In this document: in pieces, positions 22,503 through 34,608 of the stretch
Position numbering within the stretch: the first letter of the stretch is position 1
Layout of the letters: each line of letters begins with the position of its first letter
From: Atrichornis clamosus
Lineage: Eukaryota > Chordata > Aves > Passeriformes > Menuridae
Direction: 5' to 3'
DNA: 64,000 nt
Assembly (NCBI GenBank): GCA_013400975.1
Contig: WBMZ01011891.1
Location: 1-64,000 of the forward strand
The notes under the pieces: model-generated
What the model was told of the DNA's origin: nothing
Databases searched by the model: none
What the model saw: only the letters and a program-made list of their open reading frames with translations
Translations under genes and position numbers: made by a program

Positions 22503-24539
22503 TAATCTCACACAATGCAGCACCTGCGCCACGGCTGATTTCCAGTGTTCTTCAATCACAAGCAGCAAAGAAACACCGAGTTCATCACCAGCAGAGCAGA
22601 GAACCTCGAGTCTTCCACGCCTGCGCTGGGGTTGTGGGGTTGGGTTTTTTCCTCGCTATTGCTCTTTTTGCTAGGTTTTTTCAGTCACCTCCTCAGGCAG
22701 GGAGAGAGAGGAATAACTTTTGCTGTCACAGTTGGACGTGTAGTTCAGTAGTGGTAATTAGTGCATGGCAATACGAGGCTCCAACCGCTCTGATTCAGCC
22801 ATCCTGATGGGACTGGTGACCATCCCTATCTCCGCTGGATAAAGGGGACACTTTCAACCCAGGAGGATGTAGCCGTGGCTCCGGCAGCAACCCACAGTTG
22901 CAAAAGAAGAAAGGATGTTGGCAGGCTGATTAAAACCAGGACCAGGGCACATCTGTGAGAGAAACAGCCGGAGCAAAGCCATCGGACACTTGTCCCTGGA
23001 CTGCAAGGAGGGAAAATTGGTTTGAAGTCACCCCAGTGCAGGACAGGGTGGCAATGCAGCGAGGGGATGATGTTGTCACCCCAAAATGGATTCCTGGGGG
23101 AAACAACAGCACATGGGGCCCTTTGGAAGGAAAGCCAGCCATGTCTCCATGGCACATGGGCCTCATGCTTTCGGTCAGTCTGTCCAGCCACATCCTTCCC
23201 AGTACAGTCACGGGGGAAAGCAAACCTCTTCTCACATCTTGCTGTTGATTACCACCAAAAATATATTTGTCATGAGATGCCCACCGCTATCTCTGCGCCT
23301 CTTAAGGGTAATGGAGAGGTTTCAGTCTTTGGAGGATAAGTCTCAGGCTCTTGGCTGCTTGCCCGGGAGGATTATTTTACATCAGGTTGAGTTCTGTAGT
23401 AATTATCTTCAAAACAGCTGGACTGCTGGATAAACTCGCTGTATCTTAATGCACAATACGGGAGCAAATGCGGAGAATTAAACTGCAATTCCAGACAGAT
23501 CGACGGAAAAACCTCTCACCAGTGTTTCAGAGGCCGAGGCTCAGGGCTCCTCACACGGTAGGGGTGGGGAGGCATTTGCTCATTTGAAATCAATTCCAAC
23601 TTCCCCAGAGACAGAGCGGAGGGGGAAGGAGATACCAGATGAAGATGTTTCACCCTCAAGCTTTCAGTGGAGAAAAAAAGCACCATTTTCCTGACCCTCA
23701 CAGCTGAAAAATGAAGCAGTGTTTGATCCTAGCTGGACAGATTGGCGTTCTGCACAACCCCAGGACTTCCACAAAAGCTCCAACTTTCCAAGGTCTTGGC
23801 TCCACACTGCACCACTCACTGTGGTGCCAGTGGGCAGGAAAAGGTGAGGGGAAAATCAATTCACTCCATCCACTCTCCTCACACCTGGAGGTCGCTCCCA
23901 GCATCTTGTGTACCCCATCCCAAGAGGATGAAGTGGCAGACAGACGGACAAACGGACTCCCAAACTGGTCCACCAGGGTGAATTAAAAGGAAAAAAAAAA
24001 TCTTGTTTTCTTCAGGATCATGCCACCACAAGATTTAGGTGCGAAATCCTTGAAGGAGGAATTAATAACCTCTTAAAAGAGGGAAATTCTGCCGATGAAG
24101 AGCAAAGCCGTATTTCACGGCAAACACTGTAAAGCGCTCCTGCCAAACACGAGATCTGTAAACGACCTGGGTGAGCCATCAGCTCAGGAATATAATTGCC
24201 AATTTGCAAGAATTTCACCAGCAATTAGGCAAAATAAAATAATCCACCAGAGGAAATCCTTTGCTCGCTGTTCCCGCGCCTCCCTGACCCGTCTGATTTC
24301 CACCCACTGCTTCTCTGCCGGGATGAAGGTTGGATGCTCCGAGCACCAAGGAGCCAGGTGACAGTTCCATAGAGATGAAGAAGTCACCTCCAGTGCCAGA
24401 TAAAGAAGTCATCATCAGCGTGAGATGACAACAGACGCTCCTGGGCACAAGCCAGATGAAGACCTCTCCCGCCGGTACCCCCGCTCCGAGCATCACTGGG
24501 GACCGGAAGCCTGATCCCGGTAACCCCACGGGGCCGAAC

Positions 24540-24975
24540 AACTTCATGCAATTAGGGGGTTTATTTGTTTGAGTTGCACGTGAATATCCCAAATTACATT
24601 ATCAGATCATAGTCCTGCTTCTGATTTATTCCTTCTTTGTTCTTCAAGTCTTCGTACATCTAAGCAATTAACCTCTCAAAGAGCTGGAGAACACATAATT
24701 ATCCTCATTTGTCTAAACGTCACCAAGATGGCTGCCTTTCAATTAACCTTCTGGGAATGGAGGGAAGTTGGAGTGATACAGTGATCATTTCCAACTTCAG
24801 CCTAGGCTGCTGCTTTTTTTTTCCCCTTAAAGTAATTTAATTGAAATATTCAGATGATAAAATATAGCCAGATAACTGTTACTGCAGGTAACGGGATCAA
24901 GAGGGGGCTTGCAATCGAAAAAGAAGTCAAACGAGGTACAGTAATATTATATCAATACGTGGCACTCCCATCTAA
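24540..24975. other. Candidate conserved non-coding elements (two blocks)
   Basis: 24540-24760 has GTGAATATCCCAAATTACAT, CACATAATTATCCTCATTTG and a YY1-like CAAGATGGC. 24825-24975 has GTAATTTAATTGAAATATTC and GGTACAGTAATATTATATCA. A T-rich joint lies between them. Confidence 0.38.
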
Positions 24976-24979
24976 AAAT

Positions 24980-25180
24980 ACCAAAGCACTTTGTGCTCAT
25001 TAATGAAGGGAGCATTTCACACTCCCCTGCCAGGCTGAGACTTAGATCACTTTTTTATGTCACTTTTATGGATGGGGAAACTGAGGCAGGGGACAAGCTC
25101 CAGCAACTGGAGCTTACAGAGTCGATCCCAATGCAGCCAGGAGCTTCCCAAGAGTGTCTTCTCACGATCCTCTCTCCTAC
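24980..25180 (+). repeat. Possible ancient MIR/L2-like SINE remnant
   Basis: CAAAGCACTTTGTGCTCATT, then TTTATGGATGGGGAAACTGA followed by GGCAGGGG, follow the order of the conserved AAAGCACTTT...GGGGAAACTGAGGCA region of MIR/L2-type elements. The spacing is right, but the downstream AAGGTCACACAG part is not clear. Confidence 0.45.
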
Positions 25181-25219
25181 CCCAGAGAAGTTGGCTCCAT
25201 CACGAAGTCAGCACAGGAG

Positions 25220-25700
25220 ACGTGGTGATGGCCGAGCTGTTTTTGCTTTTGTTTATTTTAATAATAACCCGCGTTCCGCTGAGCCGGCGTCTGCCACGCC
25301 AGCGAGCGAGGGAGCCGTTCCCACCCGTCGCCTCGCTAATAAATATGCATCGCTCCCGCTGGGAAGTGCCAGGTCAAACTCTGCACCCGCACGAAGCACG
25401 ACACCACAGTGTCGTCTGGCACGGGCGAGCAATATTTATACACACCCCCGCTCATAAATACACAGGGAAAATAAACAAGCCGGCTCTCAAGTTCAGCGCA
25501 TCTCCTCCCTGACAAGCGTGGCTTCTCAATTCCCCGCGGCGCCACGGCTGCGCTCCCGGCGTGAAATCGAGCTCTCCGAAAAAAGCAATTTGGGCTCCGG
25601 CACCGCACCAAGTCCTGCTCGCTGCCTCCCGCCCTGGCAGCACCGAGGTGGCCACAGTAGGGCCAGCACTCGCCCTCCCTGCAGACTCAGAGTGTTGGGA
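25220..25700. promoter_or_regulatory. CpG-rich block with AT-rich words, candidate enhancer or promoter
   Basis: CpGs cluster at 25268-25345 (GCCGGCGTCTGCCACGCCAG, CGAGCGAGGGAGCCG) and again at 25533-25600 (CCGCGGCGCCACGG). Between them are CTAATAAATATGCATCGC and GAGCAATATTTATACACACC. A 7-bp hairpin ACGACAC/GTGTCGT lies at 25398-25415. There is no obvious start codon with a signal peptide and donor, so an alternative first exon is not supported. Confidence 0.4.
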
Positions 25701-25929
25701 GAGGCCAGACGGAGCTCCCACATGAAGGGAAACTGAGGCACAGCGATGCACAGAACTCATTTCCTGCATCCTTCCCTGCCAACCTCACGTGTGGATCGGT
25801 ATTTCAACACCAGGCAGTCGCTCTGCTGATCTGTGCAGGCAAGCGGAGAGGAAAGGACGTGGGAATACAAGAGGGTCCCCACTGGGAACACCACAAACCC
25901 ACATCTCTCCCGGTGCATTCATCTGGAGA

Positions 25930-26300
25930 GATGAAGCGAGGATAACACAATAGCCACCGAGTTTATTCTCGGCACAGGCTGATGGCAACATAATTAAAAT
26001 GCAAGTCGGAGTCAAGGAACCTTCCGATAAATCTTTGCTTTTGGCTCTTGGGCTTGACAGGAAGCCTATACCTGGCGCAGGGAGTACAGACCAAAGGGGA
26101 GGCACGGATAAAGGCTCTGCTTTACGGACGGCCATTTTAACGTTTCGTTTGAGTAATGGGCCTTTGCAAATTAGCACCCGGCGGCCTGAAATACATATTT
26201 TTCCAAGGACACGTGGGCTCCCGATCCGACAGGTGATGTGGGCAAACAGGCCCCGAGGAGAGCTGCGATCTCAGCTCTTCGTGGCTACAGTCATATTCTA
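25930..26300. other. Candidate conserved non-coding element
   Basis: GGCAACATAATTAAAATGCA, GGCCATTTTAACGTTTCG and CCTTTGCAAATTAGCACC (octamer-like), followed by AAATACATATTTTTCC. No repeat family is recognised. Confidence 0.33.
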
Positions 26301-28154
26301 TCCCAGCTGGGATGATGAAGAAGAAAGCAGAGAGCTTGGAGGGGGATCTGGAGGCTGGGGGAGGAAATGGAGCAGAAAACGACCCTGTGCAAGACCAGCG
26401 AGGGGCTGATGAGCGGCGGCAGCAGCAGGGAGTGCCCGGCAGCCTCCAGAGGGAATTGATGCTGCACTGGCACAGCACGGCACAGCTCAGCCTCTCTCCC
26501 TCAAGGGAACCCAGCGAGACACTCCAGGGCACGTCTGCGGCACACGCCTCTCCTCACACAATCAAAACTATGGATCTCTGGCTCTTGATGCAGCATCTGG
26601 CTCTGGGTCGAATATTCAGAAAAGCTGGAAGTGCTGCAATTACACTGGGGAGAAGGGGGATTCCTCAGTTGTGGGGAAATAAAGCTGGCAGCCAGTGGAC
26701 TGCCCGATGGGGCTTCAGCTTCTCCGGTGCAAGTGCGGCAGGAAAGATGGAACATCCCTGCAATAACTGGGAGAGGAAAGTCAGGAGAGCAATGGAGAAA
26801 TATGTGCGGCTGAACACGAGGGGGAGCTCAGGCCAGAGCGTGCAGGGGAGCACGGAGCAGAAAGCGGAGCCTACTGCTCACCCTCTCTCCCCATCCCTCC
26901 CTGTCTGCCTCCTTCCTACTCCTCTACCCTTCCCACCCCACCATGAACATAATCTGCCCTGCCACCACCTCCAGTACCAGCACAAGATATGCTGCAGCTC
27001 CATCAAACTTCTCCCAGAGGAAGAAGAAGGTTAAGCACCCAGAGGACGCGTTCGAGCTGCCCCAGATGGAGCTAATTCTGCACAGCACCTTCCTCCTGTA
27101 CAAGCTGCACGTGTGGCCAGACATGCATTCAAATAGAGCTGAACATGTGCCAGCAAAGTGTTCTAAACTCAAACGATACCTGTAATTCTCCTCCTTGTCC
27201 CCACAGCCTCCTGCAAGAGGCACAGGGTGACACCTCCCCAGCAACACACGAGGATCCCTCTGCCTCCGGATTTCACTGCAAGGACCACAAGGGATGGGTG
27301 GACAGGCTGAAAGCAAGCTCAGAGTCCAGAGCAGCAGTTTGCACCTTCACTGCCTGCCTGCAGGGTCATCAGCTCAGATCCAAAGTGTCCAAATAGGATT
27401 TGGGAGCAGGCTGAGCTGGTGAGACCTCACCAAGACACGAGCTTTGCCAAAGGCTGTGCCGCAGAACTGGGAGCTGCACTCCTTCCTGACCGACTCCATG
27501 CCCACGGCACGGCTGCTGCATCTCCCGGGAGACTCCAGCGCAGGGAAGTTGTACTTTGGGAGCGGGCAGCTCCGCCTGCCGCTCCCGCTCGCCCTGCCAA
27601 GTTTCAGTCATCCAGGATGTGATGTGGAGAGACAGCTCTGAACTCGCCGGGAGAGGCAGGAGTTTCGGCGCAGTTCGTGTAGCGCTCCCGAGGCACTCCG
27701 GAGCCACGGCACGGAGCCTGCGTGCCAGCCACTGGGGCGTGCTTTTCCGACTGGTGAGACTTTGTGCAGCAGCACCTCCTTCCAGGAGGCCTGACTGCAG
27801 CTCACCGGGGTGAATGCAACAACTTCCACCTTCCTCCAAAGGCACAGGGCTGAGCTCTTGGGATTTCCAGCCACTCAGAGCCAGTGCATTTCATTTATGG
27901 CCACGGTGAGCGGCCAAATCCACCCTGTCAGTAAATCCATGGTCTTGTTGCCACTCTAAGGACGTGAGTAAGGGATGCTGAGAGTTGTTCCGAGAAATTC
28001 CTATGGCTTTTATACCCGGAATGCCAAAAAAGGGAGATGGTGATGCCAATGATTTCTGCCACCCACTCACACGCACCTACAGAGTGGGGAGACAGAGGAC
28101 TGGGCCAAGGCACACGGAAATAATTTTCTGCTGGCAAAGCTGCCGACTCAAGGA

Positions 28155-28445
28155 GAAACATAAAACCCTCGATGAAGGGCTTGTCTAGTTTATTATAACA
28201 TCGGCTTTAATTTATGCGCCTGCCTTTTATGATTGTTCTCTATCGCTGTTCCTGGGGCTTATTTATAGAGGGCCATTAGCACAGAGAGCAGGCCCTGATG
28301 AGGGAGCATTTGCAGTCTGCCGGGGGACCGGGATATAAACTGAGCTGAGGAGGAGGAGGCGGCGAGCTCTCGCACGGGGCTGCCGCGAGTCCGCTCCCCG
28401 AAAGCCGAGAGGATAATTTGATCTCGGAGAGTGATACAGCTTCAT
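28155..28445. promoter_or_regulatory. Promoter- or enhancer-like block
   Basis: An AT-rich part (GTTTATTATAACATCGG, GGCTTATTTATAGAGGG) is followed by a TATA-like GGGATATAAACTGAG at 28328-28342. About 20 bp further on is a CpG-rich stretch (GGAGGCGGCGAGCTCTCGCA, GCTGCCGCGAGTCCGC). Read on the + strand this resembles a TATA promoter, which would be antisense to OPCML. No ORF with recognisable features follows. Confidence 0.35.
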
Positions 28446-28634
28446 TTCACGTGGCTCTCTCTGGGCAGGCTGCAGCCTCCTTCACATGCACTTTGCTGAA
28501 TTCCCTAGTCCCAGACAAACTCGGCAGTGAGCGGAGGGGAAGCAGAGAGCTTTGGATCCCATCGTCCACACCAAGCACAAAGACAGGGAAAAGCCTCTCG
28601 AGGGTGTGAAAGAGATGTTGGGGCTAGCAGGAGG

Positions 28635-28930
28635 AATCCCAGAGTGGTTTGAGTTGGAAGGGACTTTAAAGATCAACTCATTCCAACCCCATTCCATGGG
28701 CAGGGACACCTCCCACTATCCCAGGGCGCTCCAAGCCCCATCCAACCTGGCCTTGAACACCCCCAGGGATGGGGCAGCCATAGCTTCTCTGGGCAACCTG
28801 TGCCAGGGCCTCCCCACCCTCACAGGGGGGAATTTCTTCCCAATATCTATCTAATGGTACCCTCTGGCAGTTTAAAACCATTCCTCCTTGTCCTGTCACT
28901 ACAGTACCCTTATAAAACATCCCTCTCCAA
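28635..28930 (-). repeat. CR1 3' fragment, antisense
   Basis: AGTGGTTTGAGTTGGAAGGG, CCATGGGCAGGGACACCTCC and GCTTCTCTGGGCAACCTGTG, continuing to AACCATTCCTCCTTGTCCTG. Confidence 0.93.
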
Positions 28931-31689
28931 CAAGGGGGGAGTCAATCCCAAGTGTCTAGGCAGCACATCCCAAGATGCTAACATTGGCACTCATCCCTAC
29001 CTGGGCATCCCAGCCCTATGCCCATCTCATCTCTTTCCACCTAGAAGCAAAACACTTCAAGGGTTGTGCAAACACTCCACGGTACACAGGCAAACTTCAC
29101 AAATCATCCTTATTTACAAACATCACTCTCCAATTTCCAGCACAACACAGACAGGCAATCCTATGCTGGTAATTAAAACCACAGCCACTGAAATGATGGG
29201 TTAATTAAAAGGTCCAACCCACCCCCAAAACACACCGATGTGCAGGGAAAGATACACTGGTTCAAACCCCAGCGAAGCGGGTAGGTGGGTCTGTTGGCAG
29301 AGAGAGACGATGTAAAATGAATTTGTATGATCAAAACCTTCCCGTACAGTTCGCAGGTAATTTGCGACGAGAACAAAAGCTTTAAATTCATCCACTAAAT
29401 TATTCACTACAAATCGTCCTCTCGGCTCCTGCGTCTGTGTCCTTCAAGCTGTTCTAGGTGGTGATTACGTCCCCTCGGTGCACGGGGAGGCCTCGGGGAA
29501 GCGGCTGCGGGAAAGACGGAGCTGCCGATCCGACACTGGCAGTTTGATTTACAGAGAGAACTGGGGAGAGGAGACAGCAGCCCTCAGGAAAAGAGAAACT
29601 TCAAGCTCTAACCATCCCATCAAGGGGTTTTCTGGGTTCTTTATGTGGCGGATTTTTTTTGCTCTCTTTCGTTTTCCGCAACAAGCTCCCGCTGCAGGCA
29701 CAATAGATGATGCTAAATTATTTTGGAATATGCTGAGAATGCCCTGCTTGGCCAAGCGAAGCCTCATAAATCATTCCTCTTCTCCCACTCCCTTTCCCAT
29801 TCCTGATCTCTCTTTCAAGCAGTATAATGCCAGCTTGCTGGAGAGCCCATTGCCCTGGCACTGTGGGCACTGCCAAGACACAGCACAGGAAACATTCCTT
29901 CTGCCAGGGGATGAGACCACAGGACTGGGAGAGACTGGAGCCACTCGAGCTGCTCACAAGGTCACTACCTCCCAACAACCAGTTCTGGAGCCCACCTGGG
30001 TGCAAGACAGTCCCAGAGCAGCCCGTAGTGGTGGCAAATCCATGTACTACTGGGAAGGGATGGCAAAAGCGGCTGCATTCATAAGTTGGATGTTTAAACA
30101 TCACCCCTGGTGGAGCTGGTGACTAGGAATGAGCTCCTCGTTTCTCACTAGCACAGGTTCCCTGCAAAGCAAGGGGAGATGCTGGTGAAGGACCTGGCAG
30201 GGCAGAGCATGCCAGCAGGGGTCTGGAGCAGAGGGAGGAGAGGAAAGCTGGGGAGAGGAAAGCCCTGCATGGAGGTCGTTCAGCATTTGTGCAATAACTG
30301 GAATGGCTGCACGTCCCAGGGCTGTCAGCCTGGCTCGTTTCACCATGACAAAAATCACACTTTTCACTAAAAACCCCAAAGCAGAGATACCTTAGTCAAA
30401 GGAAGAGCCCCCTCCAGCTGGGACTGATGGGTGGAAAAGCACTTTGGATCAGGAACCACAGTGTTGCAAAGGCACAGTCATTTTCTAATACCTGAAGTGA
30501 CATTTTCCGAGTCCCTCACGCTCAGCTGTGACACTGACAATGTCATAATAGGGATATGAGTGCTGCGCATCTCTGTGCTGGCCTGGTACCCATCACTCAG
30601 GAATGATGGAGAGGCGGCAGGCCTGGGAAGCTGCTGACAAGAAGGAGCAGTGAGCAGTTCTGTTTGCAGCCCTGGGCAAGGACTACATTCCGTTCCCTCC
30701 CCGGCTCAGAAAAAGGTGGATTGCCATCTTCCATGGCTTGGCTGTGAGCTGGCCTGGGAGGACTCAGCCAGGCATTCTGGAGGGGGTGGCAGGTGAGGTC
30801 ACCCCAGGTAGGAGGGAGCCCTGTTATCCATCAGCGTTTGGAGGCAGTGGATGCACCCAGAGCTGCAGGATGAGGCTCAGGGTACCCGAGGCAGAGTTGG
30901 GGTCCCTCAGCATCACACTGTCACTCCTTCCACCTTCCACTCACAGACACAAGGGGGGTTTAGCTTGGGATTTTTTTTTAATCACTACCCTTCTGCCCTC
31001 CCCAGGAAAACACTACAAACCTAAAATGCCATAAAAGCCTCACCAGCCACCCTTGGCTCTCCAGAGCCTGAGCTTTATGACACTGTGGCTATTTCTCACT
31101 CGCTGTGTTTTGCACAGACCAGATGTGACGCTCATCCTGAGCAGCCAAATTTCAGGCCCCTTGGTTATTCCGTACATGGAGCTGCTATTTTAGACAGACA
31201 CAAAACAAAAACAAAACCTAGAGCGGAAGGAGAGGGGAAAAAGCCCTCTGAGTGTCACAATGGTGACAAAAATCCATAGCACGGCATTTGTCTTTGGATT
31301 TTTAACCCAGAGGAAGGTGAAAAAGCCAAGGAGAGCTGCAAACACAGAAAGACCATGTGTCCCAGCAGCCCTGGGGGGCTGGATGGGAGCTGCTGGCAGG
31401 CAGGGAGATGCCAAGAGCTCTGCCAACACCAGGACCAAGGGGATGCACTTACTGGACTTGTGCATCACCACCTCTCCCATGCCAGCCCCCATGCTGGGAA
31501 AAGCACCTGGTCACACACACGGCTTCCTCCAGTGCTTTTCCCAGCGTGTTTGGATCACCCAGCTGGAATTCCCACCTATTCCATCAGGACCTCCGTCAGA
31601 GGCAAAGCCCCTTCAAGCCAGACCACCCATACCAGCAAGGCCCAAGATGCCCAATATTTCATCCCCAGTATCCCAGAAGGGCTAAGGAA

Positions 31690-31880
31690 CACGTGGACGC
31701 ACTCCATAAAGCCACCATTAGAGATCCCCTGATGGAGATGGATTATAATTTGCAAATGATTAAAACACAATTAACAGCGGTAGGGAGGTAACTGAAGGCT
31801 CTGCAAAGGAGCCGTGCAAATGAGGAGTTATCAGGACCTTCGGTGTCCTAAGCACCTGTCAATTCTTGGTTGAAACAAGT
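31690..31880. other. Candidate conserved non-coding element
   Basis: GGATTATAATTTGCAAATGA then TTAAAACACAATTAACAG, and GTGCAAATGAGGAG nearby. TTTGCAAAT is octamer/POU-like by word content. Confidence 0.38.
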
Positions 31881-33607
31881 GCATTAGCCCCGTCCAATAT
31901 CCATCTAACCTTTCCACTCTCCCTTGCTCTGTTTCCCTGGCAACCAGTTAAAAGTGCTGGAAAAAGGCACAGCTGCTTTCAGAAAAAAGAAAAGGAAGAG
32001 GGGGAAAAAAAAAGGCAGTGTGTTCTTTTAAAGCACGTGTGCTCATCACTCTTTCCCCCCCTCTCTCTGTCTCTCCTTTAGGTGTCTGTGCTTTCCCTGC
32101 CCAGCTCGGCTCCGGCACCAAGACCTCGGCACGAGCTGCCACGCTCAGAGGGCAACGAGCAGGGTGGGGATGGCTGTGCCATCCTGCCCTCCCTGGGGAT
32201 GGCCAGATGAACCACGAGCCGCTGCAGAAAACCTCTTGGGACTGCAGAGAAAAGGAGGGGAGCAAATCCAGGAGCTGGCTTGAGCACAGGAAGCTGCTGA
32301 AAGGGGAGATGCTGTCCCAACACAGCCCATTCCTGGGGCAGAGGACTCGGTGTGCCCTGTGCTCCCTGCCAGGCACCTCACGGCAGAGCCCTGCACAGCT
32401 CTCTGGAGTGGTACAAGCAGAACACTCCGTATTTCATGGTGCTCCCTGTCAGTCTCTGAGCAAAACAGCAGTTTAACAAAGATCAAGACTTGAGGCTGTC
32501 ACTAAACCCTGCTCCTGCCGCCTGCTAAACAGGGTTATTTTCTTTTCTTGCCTTTTCTCCTGCCTGCCTGGGCAGCATCTCCCAGCACAGCCAGGCTGAT
32601 GAGTGTGGCATTTGTCCTGACACCTTTGGGAACTCAGTTCCAAAGGGTAGAAGGAAAATAGCAATGAGAGCAGCCGTCACAAAAGCCAGAGTGGGGAGGA
32701 TAGTTCTCAAAGCCTGTTACTGCCACACTCTCCCGCCTCCACAAGCAAATGCCAGAGAGGGGCTGGAAAAGTATCCTCTTCCCCAGGGGCAATCCAGCAC
32801 CCAGAGCAGACTGCTTTGGGACAGAAGGATGGGGTGGAAGAGGGAAAAGGAGGTATTCTAGGTGCTTCAGGAGCTGTCATGAAGGATGGAGCTGGGAATG
32901 AAGTCTGGGGGAAGAGCAGTGAAGGTGGGATGGGGTCACTCAGCACCCTCCAATGAACCCTGCAGTGCTTTGTGGCACTGCTCCCATGGGAAAGGTACAA
33001 CATCAAAGCTGTTTGGTCCAGGAAAGTGCTGGGAACCTCCTTAGAAGGGAAGGAGCCTCGTGGTGCAACATTTGCAGGACTGACCATAAATCTTCCTCCA
33101 CACTAGAGAGGCTCCAAGGGAACAAGGCCCCTGGGATGGCTCTGTGGGCAATCCAGCTTCATCAGCTCTGCTGCTCAATGAACAGCTCCATCCACACATG
33201 GATTCACTGCTCCATGCACTGGCCTGGCCACTGGCACACACAAAGGAATTGCTGATAGCCCTGCATCCTTTATCCTGTCCCTCCCCAGCATCTCCAGGAG
33301 CAGTGGCTGAGGACCACCCCCACAGCAGCATCCCTGTAACGTGGGGCATGAGGAGCAGAAACAGGTGGCAGCAACATGGGGAAGAGCTTGATTGTGTTAA
33401 TTAATTGCCTGGTTTGAAGAGCCATGGCCACTTTGCACTCAGCATCTTAAACAGAGGGAGGGGGAAAAAAACCAACCCATTAAACAACACACATGGGGGA
33501 AAGAAAACAAAAACAAAGGAAAAAAAATCACCCTAATCTAATGTTTCGCAAACACTGGGCACCCAAACAGCTGATCTTTGTCAGGAACCTTAGTTCCAAG
33601 AACCACT

Positions 33608-33750
33608 TAGAGGCTTTCATCAACACATTATAATATTAATCAAGACTCATAATGCAGAGTGATTTGCATGCCAACAAATATATTTACACTGTAAATTGTT
33701 TGTTGAGAAGCCTCAGAGAAATATGCAATTCGCTGCTATTGAACTTGGGT
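33608..33750. repeat. Duplicated non-coding element, copy B
   Basis: It has, in the same order as copy A (8730-8880), TTATAATATTAATCA, ATAATGCA, GCCAACAAATATATTTACAC then TGTAAATTGTTTGTT, and CAGAGAAAT. Similarity runs over about 140 bp with small gaps. Copy B also has an octamer-like ATTTGCATG not matched in A. Confidence 0.75.
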
Positions 33751-34227
33751 AGCAGGGACAAAAAAAAATAGAAGTACCAAATCCCTGTAGAGTTGGTTCC
33801 TTCTGGTTCTGGCAACACAACTCATTAGCATGCACTTGCATTTGCACGTGGGTTTTTGCTCGCAGCCGTTTAGCTGGATCACAGCAGACCTTTCACAGAG
33901 GTGGAAAAGCTTAGTAAGGTCCTCACAGCTTAATCCAGGTCACTGTCTCCTCCATGGAGGAGACACAGCCTCTGGTAAACTTGTCCAGCACGAGCCAAGG
34001 AGTCAAAGCACAAGGACTGTCACCCACGGGTGGCTCTGTCTGACCCTCAGAGTGACCCCAGGCTATTTATGCAGCCCTGGTGTGAATCAAGGCCAAGTGA
34101 CCCCAGAGAAGTTCTGCTCCCATGGAGGGGAGGGTGGCCAAACATGGGGAGCTCAGCAGCTGGAGAGGCAATGGCAGAGCTCCCAGTGCCCACAGCCCCC
34201 AGATGAAGCCAGCCAAAAAGCCTGAGG

Positions 34228-34287
34228 ATGGTTGGACTCGATCTTAGAGGTCTTTTCCAACTATAGTGACTCTGTGATTTCATGATG
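34228..34287 (+). repeat. CR1-like 3' tail
   Basis: GATGGTTGGACTCGATCTTA then GAGGTCTTTTCCAACTATAG and a degenerate CTCTGTGATTTCATGATG tail. Confidence 0.7.
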
Positions 34288-34575
34288 TCCTGCTACAGAG
34301 GACCATGGCAGCGTGTGGGAGGTGACTGCTCGCTCCTGGGTCCTCCCGCGTCTCCCTGCCAACAGGGAAGGCTGCTCAGAGAGGCAGCTCGGTTCAAATC
34401 CCAGGATTTGGGGGTTTGATCCACCCCTGCAAGCCCTTACAAACTCCAGGGCACTGTGCGGAGAGGCCAAGAGGAACAGTTACTGTTATTTCCTGCACAA
34501 TTTCACAACACAACCTGTGTCTACAGCGTGGAGGGAGAGGACAAGATGGGAAGCAACACCATGGGAAGCAGCAAG

Positions 34576-34608
34576 TGGTCTTTTCCAGCCTAAACAATTC
34601 TGTGACTC
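34576..34608 (+). repeat. Very short CR1-like tail
   Basis: GTGGTCTTTTCCAGCCTAAA then CAATTCTGTGACT, just over 30 bases of the CR1 3' end, 290 bp from the previous tail. Confidence 0.5.

Noticed and set aside
22738..22800. tRNA-like A box (TAGTTCAGTAGTGG)
   Set aside because: No matching B box or cloverleaf at the right spacing.
26312..27034. 240-codon + strand frame
   Set aside because: GC-rich intron, no domain, bias or conservation clue; length within what chance allows here.
31190..31492. Minus-strand frame with a signal-peptide-like stretch (CIPLVLVLAELLASPCLPAA)
   Set aside because: Tested as an alternative OPCML first exon. It has no in-frame IgLON N-terminus or proper donor, and the hydrophobicity comes from pyrimidine-biased sequence.
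20656..33411. TTAATTAATTGCCTGG at 20658 and again at 33396
   Set aside because: Only the AT core plus a few bases match and flanks differ, so this was judged chance.
34385..34402. B-box-like GGTTCAAATCCC (also GGTTCAAACCCC at 29261)
   Set aside because: No A box upstream and no cloverleaf, so not tRNA genes. A SINE origin could not be supported.
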